Positions 58,150 to 64,000 of a stretch of DNA of 64,000 nucleotides are shown piece after piece; position 1 is the first letter of the stretch, and each line of letters starts with the position of its first letter. Below the pieces are notes generated by a model, which had not been told where the DNA came from, did no database searches, and saw only the letters and a program-made list of their open reading frames with translations. Both the position numbers and the translations under genes were made by a program. Source of the DNA: JAYUZR01 sp043751595 (GTDB lineage Bacteria > Patescibacteriota > UBA1384 > CAILIB01); contig JAYUZR010000020.1 in assembly GCA_043751595.1 (NCBI GenBank), forward strand, positions 1 to 64,000. Reading direction: 5' to 3'.

Positions 58150-58186
58150 AAAAAAGCCGCAGTCCCCGGAGGGTCTGCGGCTTTTT
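58150..58186 (+). terminator. Terminator of 55872-58139
   Basis: AAAAAGCCGCAG (58151-58162) and CTGCGGCTTTTT (58175-58186) pair, followed by CTTT. The A-rich 5' arm makes it usable from the minus strand too. Confidence 0.88.
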
Positions 58187-58204
58187 CTTTGCGATATTCT
58201 GTTT

Positions 58205-59500
58205 TTAGAACGGCGGAGGCGTGGGACTGGGCGCCGGCGTTGCCAGCGGGTCCCGCGCCTTCACTTCCACCGTGAGGGTGGCGGAAATGAGGTCGCGATT
58301 TTCCGTTCCCTCGGCCATCAGGAGCTTGCCGAAGACAAGATTATCCAGGCGGCGTAGTGCATCCTGGTGAAAATCGGTCGGTAGCTCGAAGTCGATCGAC
58401 TCCGTTTTACCGTCCATTCCGTCAAACAAGTAGGTCAGCTTGGCTTTTATGTCCCACGACGCTGGCAAAGCCGAGCCGAGCCGATTTGCGACCGGAATCA
58501 GCAACCCGTAATAGGTCCCGGCGCCCTGAGCGCCCTGCCCGTTGTCGCGACAAACGAAGTGCGTGATCGTCTCCTGGGGTTTCCCAGGCATCGTGATCTT
58601 TACTTCGAGCGTCCCGACTGCCGGCGCCCCGGCTTTGATCAGAGACCCGAACTGGCCGTCGAAGGCCAGCGTGTGCGTGGGGGCACCCATCGCACGAGTG
58701 ACGACGCTCCCATCGAGCAGGCGGAAGTCTGATGTACCAATCGCAACGGGCAAGCGACGCGGACCGAGGTCGTCGATCGCGTGCCCAGTGGCAATCCAGC
58801 CGCCTTTCTGAGGCGAGTAATCAGTGAGGGTTGCCGAGCCGTAGAGCTCGACTTCCGGACCATACACCGCGAAGAACACGTACTTGCGCCCGGGGGCGAA
58901 TTCGGTGTCTCTCACGGCACGGCTGGAGCTCACTTGTCCGCTAATGGGGGTAATCCCCGTCTTGGAGAAGTGAGTGAGATTGATAGACGAAGGCGCTCCT
59001 TTCAGCACCCAGGGAATGCGAGGCGGTGTTGTACCGCCACGACCACGACCGGAGTAGCTGAGCTGCAGCATCTGACTAAAGCTGCGAGCATAGACGCTTT
59101 TCGCGTCGTACCCGGACCAAACAGCCGCAACCAACTTGCCGTCTGCGGTAACTACCGGACTACCGGAGTCACCTGGTCCAAGCTTCTGATCGGCCTGAGG
59201 CAGAATAGCAATCTGATCGTTGCCATTGTCCGCCCCCGCAGAAATCAATTGAACCTCACGCTTATAGACGCCGGTTCCGGCATCATTCGTGAGAACATAA
59301 AGCTTGGTACCTGACGCAAGCGCACGGGTGTCATCCCACCCAAGCATCCCCGTGTAAGGAAAGATACCGGAGATGAGCTCACCCTTAGGCGTGTCGTAGG
59401 TTGCGACGTTACCATCACTCCCTCCACCACAGCCCGAAATAAGCACTCCGCAAGCAAAAAACATGCAGAGCATCCAATAACGCAACATGTTAACCATCAT
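58205..59500 (-). CDS. Lipoprotein with GDSGSP serine peptidase motif, GC-rich
   Basis: The 431-residue product has a lipoprotein signal (lipobox ISGC, Cys about residue 24) and the trypsin-like motif LGPGDSGSPVVTADGKLVAAVWSG (Ser about 112). A later segment, IATGHAIDDLG, recalls the His motif of SpoIVB-type (S55) peptidases, so the order of motifs is unusual and the fold is uncertain. The gene is visibly richer in G and C than its neighbours and has a Shine-Dalgarno AAAGGA six bases before ATG, which suggests recent acquisition. It should be anchored at the cell surface. Confidence 0.72.
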   Translation of the reverse strand: MMVNMLRYWMLCMFFACGVLISGCGGGSDGNVATYDTPKGELISGIFPYTGMLGWDDTRALASGTKLYVLTNDAGTGVYKREVQLISAGADNGNDQIAILPQADQKLGPGDSGSPVVTADGKLVAAVWSGYDAKSVYARSFSQMLQLSYSGRGRGGTTPPRIPWVLKGAPSSINLTHFSKTGITPISGQVSSSRAVRDTEFAPGRKYVFFAVYGPEVELYGSATLTDYSPQKGGWIATGHAIDDLGPRRLPVAIGTSDFRLLDGSVVTRAMGAPTHTLAFDGQFGSLIKAGAPAVGTLEVKITMPGKPQETITHFVCRDNGQGAQGAGTYYGLLIPVANRLGSALPASWDIKAKLTYLFDGMDGKTESIDFELPTDFHQDALRRLDNLVFGKLLMAEGTENRDLISATLTVEVKARDPLATPAPSPTPPPF

Positions 59501-59612
59501 GTTTCCTTTCCAACCGAAGCACTTTAAATGTGCTAGAGAGCATTTACTTTAGATTTAATCAAATGTCAATCTGTCAGAGGCCTTCTTCTTGGGGCTTTAA
59601 CCCGCCGCAGAA

Positions 59613-59640
59613 GAGCGCATTTCATTATTGAAATGCTCTC
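59613..59640 (-). terminator. Hairpin after argS
   Basis: GAGCGCATTTCA (59613-59624) and TGAAATGCTCTC (59629-59640) pair at 11 of 12 positions around TTAT, starting ten bases after the argS stop on the minus strand. There is no T run. The rest of 59501-59650 shows only the promoter area of the lipoprotein gene. Confidence 0.6.
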
Positions 59641-59650
59641 TTCGAGGCTC

Positions 59651-61414
59651 TTACATACGTGAGGGAACCGGCATTCCTAACACCCCATTCGCCAGCTGCA
59701 CTAATACGCGTTCGGTAAGTTCAGTTACCGCAATCCAACGCACCTGCTCATCGCCCGCTGCCTGCATAATGCGGCATTGCTCGTAAAAGCGGTTCGCTGC
59801 CTGCGCTACACTAAAGAGGTGATCAGCAACGGTATGTGGCGTAAGCGTTACGGCCACTTCAGCCAAAACCTTTGGAGTGGCAAGCAATACAAGGAGCAAG
59901 GCGCGCTCGCTTTCGGCCAGATTACTACCAACCCAAGCGCCAGCCACACCAGCTTTACGCAACACCGCCCGCAAGCGAACAATGGTATACAGAATAGAAG
60001 GACCAGTCTTGCCCTCAAAACTGGCAAAACGTGCGGGATCAAACTTATAATCCGACTTTTTATCGCTAGAGAGATCCCCAAACTTAAGCGCTGCCACCGC
60101 TACTTTTTCAGCAATTTCTTGCTGTTCTTCTTCGGAGTAATCCTTAGCTACACCGGCACGCTGCATAGTTTCTTTAGCGGCGGCAAGCAGGGTATCGATA
60201 AGCTCCTCGAGGCGCATTACGCCGCCATCGCGAGATTTAAACGGCTTGCCATCTTCTCCGTTAAGCGTGCCAAACCCATGGAAAGTAAGCACTTGATCTT
60301 CAGGCACATAGCCGGCCTGGCGGCCAGCATCAAACACTTGCTCAAAGTGCAGTCCCTGACGCTTATCTACCACATAGTGACTCTCATCGAATCCATTTTT
60401 GGTTCGATCTACGATGGTGGCGATATCGGTGGTGGCGTACAGGTAGGCGCCGTCCGATTTAAGCAAAATAAGTGGAGGTGAATCTTCTCCTACCGGAATA
60501 ATCGTGGCGCCGTTGTCTTGCTTAGCAATTCTTCTATCCAGTAAGTCCTTAACGATCCCCGGAATCATATCATTGTAATAGCTTTCGCCGTGCCAATAAT
60601 CAAAGATAATACCCAATCGCTCATACTGGCGCTTGGCATCCGCCAAAGAAATCTTTGCAAACTGCCCCCACAGAGCCAAATACCCCCTTCTCCCCTGCTG
60701 AAGTTCTAGGGTAGCCTTAAGGGCCGCGGCTTTAGCTTCGGGATCGGTCTTAGCTAGACCCGATTCAAAAGGATAAATCCGGCCGAGATCTTCGAGCGTT
60801 ACCGGAGATTCGGTTGGATATTCACCAGCAAACAATTCATCGAAGTATGGAAGATCTGGTTGTTCGCGCTGAATACCGATAATTACCATTCCCATTTGAG
60901 TGCCCCAATCTCCCTGATGAACATCACCCAGTACTTCGTGACCGAGCAGCTGCATGAGCCGAATTAGCGAGTTTCCAATAACAGCCGAGCGCATATGCCC
61001 TACGTGTAACGGCTTTGCTACGTTTGGCCCACCATAATCTACGGCGATTTTCTTCTTTTTCTGAGCCAGTGGAGCGAGCAGTCTATCACTCTCGGCAAGT
61101 TGCTCAGCAGCCCTCATTACAACGCTCTCGGAAAGGCGAAGATTCACAAATCCAGGTCCCGCACTACTTACTTCAGAAAAATCAGTGTCTTTCTGTAAAA
61201 ACTCAACCACCTGCACAGCAATCTCTTGGGGAGACTTTTGCAATTGCTTAGCTAGGGCCAAGGCACCATTCCATTGATAATCGGCAAGATCGGGGCGACC
61301 AGAAACCACTACCTCCACTCCGTAATCTTGTATCAAAAAACCAAGCGCACTGAGCGCATCCGTAATTTTGGCTCGCAAGACCTCAGAAATAACTTCCGAC
61401 GAGAGGGTGATCAT
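59651..61414 (-). CDS. argS: Arginyl-tRNA synthetase
   Basis: The 587-residue class I synthetase has the N-terminal additional domain, the HIGH-like motif KPLHVGHMRSAVIGNSL (near residue 136), and the FKSRDGGVMRLEEL KMSK-equivalent near 395. The C-terminal anticodon-binding helical domain begins with GPSILYTIVRLRAVLRKAG. It charges tRNA-Arg and does not need a separate KMSKS, as usual for ArgRS. It overlaps tyrS by four bases. Confidence 0.96.
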   Translation of the reverse strand: MITLSSEVISEVLRAKITDALSALGFLIQDYGVEVVVSGRPDLADYQWNGALALAKQLQKSPQEIAVQVVEFLQKDTDFSEVSSAGPGFVNLRLSESVVMRAAEQLAESDRLLAPLAQKKKKIAVDYGGPNVAKPLHVGHMRSAVIGNSLIRLMQLLGHEVLGDVHQGDWGTQMGMVIIGIQREQPDLPYFDELFAGEYPTESPVTLEDLGRIYPFESGLAKTDPEAKAAALKATLELQQGRRGYLALWGQFAKISLADAKRQYERLGIIFDYWHGESYYNDMIPGIVKDLLDRRIAKQDNGATIIPVGEDSPPLILLKSDGAYLYATTDIATIVDRTKNGFDESHYVVDKRQGLHFEQVFDAGRQAGYVPEDQVLTFHGFGTLNGEDGKPFKSRDGGVMRLEELIDTLLAAAKETMQRAGVAKDYSEEEQQEIAEKVAVAALKFGDLSSDKKSDYKFDPARFASFEGKTGPSILYTIVRLRAVLRKAGVAGAWVGSNLAESERALLLVLLATPKVLAEVAVTLTPHTVADHLFSVAQAANRFYEQCRIMQAAGDEQVRWIAVTELTERVLVQLANGVLGMPVPSRM

Positions 61415-62607
61415 GAAATACGAATGCGAGCTAGTTGGCGCTTTCCTTTTTGAACCAATACACCATCTTCAACAACTGTCAGAGGATTTTCGAGGGTTTC
61501 ACCATTAACACGCACCCCACCCTGCTCAATAACGCGGCGACCGTCGCCCTTACTGGTTACCCAGCCAAGTTGAACCAAGAGATCGAGGTAGGTTGTGTCT
61601 GGCGCAACGGCAATTTCTTCAATTGTTTCAGGGAGCTGATGCTGACTAAATTGTGCCTGCCAGTTTTCGGAAGATTCCTGCGCAACTTCGGCTCCGTGAT
61701 AAAGTTCGACGATTGCCGAAGCAATCTCTAGCTTGATATCGCGGGGGTTTTCTCCACTACTCATACGAGTGGCGAGTGTTTCTTGAGTAAAGGGCTGAGC
61801 AGAGCGCGGAATCAGCAGCAAGAGCTCGGCCAATACATCGTCATGAGCAGACATGGCCTTACCAAACTTATCAGCCGGGGTATCGAGCAAATAAATGCCA
61901 TTATCCAGGCTTTTACTCATTTTTCGACCATCAAGACCGGCGACCAATACATTCATAATGAGCGATTGCTCAGGCTTTCCTGCTTGCTCCTGGAGCGCAC
62001 GACCAGCTAGCAAATTAAAGCGTTGATCCGTCCCACCCAATTCGACATCGGCATTGATAGCGACAGAATCGTAGCCCTGCATAATAGGGTACATAAGCTC
62101 GCGCATCGAGACGCGACTACCAGAATCGAGCCTTTTAGCGACCAGTTCTCGCTTAATAAAATCGTTGACCGAAAAAGCTCCAGCCAGGTAACTAACCTGC
62201 GCAAAACTAAGCGGTGCAAGCCACTCACTATTGCGATGGAAAAAGATTTGATCAGCTTTTTCTTTGTTCAGAATCATCCAGAGCTGTTCTTCGTAGCGCT
62301 GCATATGGCTCTGCACCTCGGCCTCGGAGAGCATAGGGCGCTCTTTGTCTTTATCGGAGGTATCGCCAATTTGGCCAGTAAAATCGCCAATGATAAGATG
62401 GATCTCGTGTCCTAGCTCTTGAAAAGCGCGTAACCGCCAAATAGGCAACGTGTGCCCCAGGTGCATATTAGGACCGGTGGGATCGATGCCAAGCTTTACC
62501 TTTAGAGGGGTTTTTGAGCTACCAATACGAGTAACCAGCATTTCTTTGCCGATTACTTCGCTAACACCGTAATGAAGAATGTCTTCTTCGGTAAATGTGA
62601 GGTTCAT
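61411..62607 (-). CDS. tyrS: Tyrosyl-tRNA synthetase
   Basis: The 398-residue product is TyrS of the TyrZ-like bacterial group: GIDPTGPNMHLGHTLPIW (HIGH, about residues 40-57), HLIIGDFTGQIGD, and the KMSKS loop GRKMSKSLDN near 230. An S4 RNA-binding domain forms the C-terminus (about 330-398). It charges tRNA-Tyr, whose gene is at 919-1004. The divergent PBP gene starts 40 bases away. Confidence 0.96.
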   Translation of the reverse strand: MNLTFTEEDILHYGVSEVIGKEMLVTRIGSSKTPLKVKLGIDPTGPNMHLGHTLPIWRLRAFQELGHEIHLIIGDFTGQIGDTSDKDKERPMLSEAEVQSHMQRYEEQLWMILNKEKADQIFFHRNSEWLAPLSFAQVSYLAGAFSVNDFIKRELVAKRLDSGSRVSMRELMYPIMQGYDSVAINADVELGGTDQRFNLLAGRALQEQAGKPEQSLIMNVLVAGLDGRKMSKSLDNGIYLLDTPADKFGKAMSAHDDVLAELLLLIPRSAQPFTQETLATRMSSGENPRDIKLEIASAIVELYHGAEVAQESSENWQAQFSQHQLPETIEEIAVAPDTTYLDLLVQLGWVTSKGDGRRVIEQGGVRVNGETLENPLTVVEDGVLVQKGKRQLARIRIS

Positions 62608-62631
62608 ACTCTGGCAGCGTAGCTGCTTTTC

Positions 62632-62640
62632 TGGTAGGGT
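62632..62640 (+). promoter_or_regulatory. Extended -10 of the PBP gene
   Basis: TGG-TAGGGT ends seven bases before the ATG at 62648. Confidence 0.55.
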
Positions 62641-62647
62641 TCAACCT

Positions 62648-64000
62648 ATGGTGCGGCCCGAGCGTAAGAAGAAACCCCTATTTAAACTACCTGGCCGCGG
62701 TGCTGGGCGTGTTATGTTAGCTAAAAAGAAGGCAACATCCGCCAAGGTAGGTATGGCACTTCCCGCTCCCAAGACTTCTTTCTTTAGTAAGTTCAAAAAA
62801 AAGAAACTTTCTCCTAAAGGTAATCGTCCACTTCCGGCAGGTAAAATACTCAAGCCAAAGCGCCCGTTATGGCGTCGCATTCTCCTTGGCTTTGGTATTT
62901 TCTTTGCTCTCCTCATTCTTGGCGGAGCTCTTGCCTTTGGTTACTACGCGCCGCAGCTGCCAAATCCTCGTAAAATTACCGAGCGCACCGTCGATCAATC
63001 TACCCAGATTTACGATCGTAACGGAACTAAGCTCTACGACTTCCACGGAGATGAAAATCGCACGATTACTACCTATGCAAAAATTAGTCCATTTATTACT
63101 AAGGCAGTAGTCGCCACCGAAGACGCAGATTTTTATAACCACCACGGCTTTAGCCCAAAGGGTATTTTACGCTCAGTACTTGCCCGCGTAGTGCCAGGGT
63201 TTAATCGTGCAGAAGGTGGCGGATCTACCCTTACTCAGCAATACATTAAGAACGCCCTTCTTACCGACGATCATAGCCTGGATCGTAAGTTGCGTGAGCT
63301 TATTTTGGCGATTGAGATTGAGCTTAACTACCCTAAAAACGATATTCTTACCGGCTACCTCAACGAGATTAGTTACGGTGGCAATATTTACGGTGTAGAA
63401 ACCGCTTCAGAAACCTTTTTCAATAAGCACGCGAGCGATGTAACCCTTAGTGAGGCTGCCGTCTTAGCTGCTATTCCTCAGGCTCCAAGTTACTACTCTC
63501 CGTACGGAAGTAATCTCGACGATCTTTTTGATCGAAAAAACTATGTGCTTAGCCGAATGGTAACCACCGGCGCCATTACTCAAGCCGAAGCCGACGAAGC
63601 CAAAAAAGCCACTCCCAACAAAGAAAGTCCTGCCTTTTCTGCTAGTTCAAATCTTACCGCTCCTCATTTTGTGTTTTATGTTCGCCAAAAACTAATCGAG
63701 CAACTTGGCGGAGACCCGGTTGATGCAGAAAAACGCCTCGATACCGAAGGGTTCACCGTTATTACCTCGCTCGATCTGCCCACCCAGCGCATGGCTGAAA
63801 AGATTTTGGCCGATATGGGTCCCGGTACCATCGCTAAATACAATGGAACCAATGCCTCACTTACCGCCATCGATCCTAAAACTGGAGAAGTCTTGGCGAT
63901 GGTTGGAAGTATCGACTACGAAAAGAGTAAATCTGGTAACAATAATTTCGCCAACGCCCCGCTACAGCCTGGTTCTTCTATTAAGCCATTGGTATATGCC
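62648..64000 (+). CDS. Class A penicillin-binding protein (5' part)
   Basis: The gene runs off the right edge; 451 codons are present. A long basic cytoplasmic tail (about residues 1-75) precedes one membrane helix (about 77-99). The GT51 transglycosylase domain has VVATEDADFYNHHGF (catalytic Glu), GGGSTLTQQYIKN and EIELNYPKNDILTGYLNEISYGGNIYGVE. A transpeptidase domain follows, and the last residues PGSSIKPLVYA contain the catalytic SxxK. It polymerises and cross-links peptidoglycan. It is divergent from tyrS. Confidence 0.95.
   Translation, partial: MVRPERKKKPLFKLPGRGAGRVMLAKKKATSAKVGMALPAPKTSFFSKFKKKKLSPKGNRPLPAGKILKPKRPLWRRILLGFGIFFALLILGGALAFGYYAPQLPNPRKITERTVDQSTQIYDRNGTKLYDFHGDENRTITTYAKISPFITKAVVATEDADFYNHHGFSPKGILRSVLARVVPGFNRAEGGGSTLTQQYIKNALLTDDHSLDRKLRELILAIEIELNYPKNDILTGYLNEISYGGNIYGVETASETFFNKHASDVTLSEAAVLAAIPQAPSYYSPYGSNLDDLFDRKNYVLSRMVTTGAITQAEADEAKKATPNKESPAFSASSNLTAPHFVFYVRQKLIEQLGGDPVDAEKRLDTEGFTVITSLDLPTQRMAEKILADMGPGTIAKYNGTNASLTAIDPKTGEVLAMVGSIDYEKSKSGNNNFANAPLQPGSSIKPLVYA

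Overview
The window looks like a piece of a Candidate Phyla Radiation (Patescibacteria) chromosome, perhaps Saccharibacteria-like. This is an inference from gene content: many short genes of unknown function, a minimal DNA polymerase delta-prime-like protein, an Fe-S-free MutY relative, a class Ic ribonucleotide reductase, a pilin-like protein, a decayed BRO-family gene, and intergenic gaps that are often only a few bases. TGA is used as a stop and the tRNA-Trp anticodon is CCA, so the code is the standard bacterial one.

Layout. 1-344 holds the start of a PilN-like pilus gene on the minus strand. 503-1346 is a tRNA cluster (Thr-GGT, Thr-TGT, Tyr-GTA, rpmG, Trp-CCA) with many hairpins. 1672-25291 is a mosaic of small genes: NUDIX hydrolases, VOC/PhnB-like proteins, an AHSA1/SRPBCC protein, a C39-like peptidase, DUF1801/YdeI proteins, an ABC exporter, folE, two IMPase-like proteins across the window, HIT, GNAT, a beta-lactamase-like hydrolase, a caspase/CHAT-like protein, a DNA-hypermodification-type helical protein, and a pilin-like protein. 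25392-31474 carries an ABC exporter and nrdAB. 31468-41221 carries an acyltransferase-like protein, msrAB, a DHH phosphoesterase, TPR, delta-prime-like, rpmB, a site-2 protease, a peroxiredoxin and a MutY-like protein. 41920-49256 is a five-gene overlapping operon (GH81 glucanase, DPM-like GT2, large polytopic membrane protein, BcsA/curdlan-synthase-like GT2, HlyD-like protein), probably a compact exopolysaccharide synthesis and export system. 49351-51338 is a PadR regulator with a membrane partner. 51328-59500 holds an APH-like kinase, a degenerate IMPase, an HTH-NUDIX protein, tRNA-Pro, a PP2C/propeller protein and a GC-rich lipoprotein peptidase. 59651-64000 holds argS, tyrS and a class A PBP running off the end.

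Expression logic. A large set of genes has no Shine-Dalgarno sequence. Instead an extended -10 (TGn then TAnnnT) ends exactly six bases before the start codon, which predicts leaderless mRNAs. A minority of genes, mostly of unknown function and likely acquired, have strong Shine-Dalgarno sequences and often TTG starts.

The most unusual non-coding feature is a module placed directly 5' of both tRNA-Tyr and tRNA-Pro. It consists of two hairpins of unrelated sequence around an identical 16-base core, followed by CCTCACTC. The tRNA-Trp and tRNA-Pro genes also have extra copies of their 3' ends nearby.
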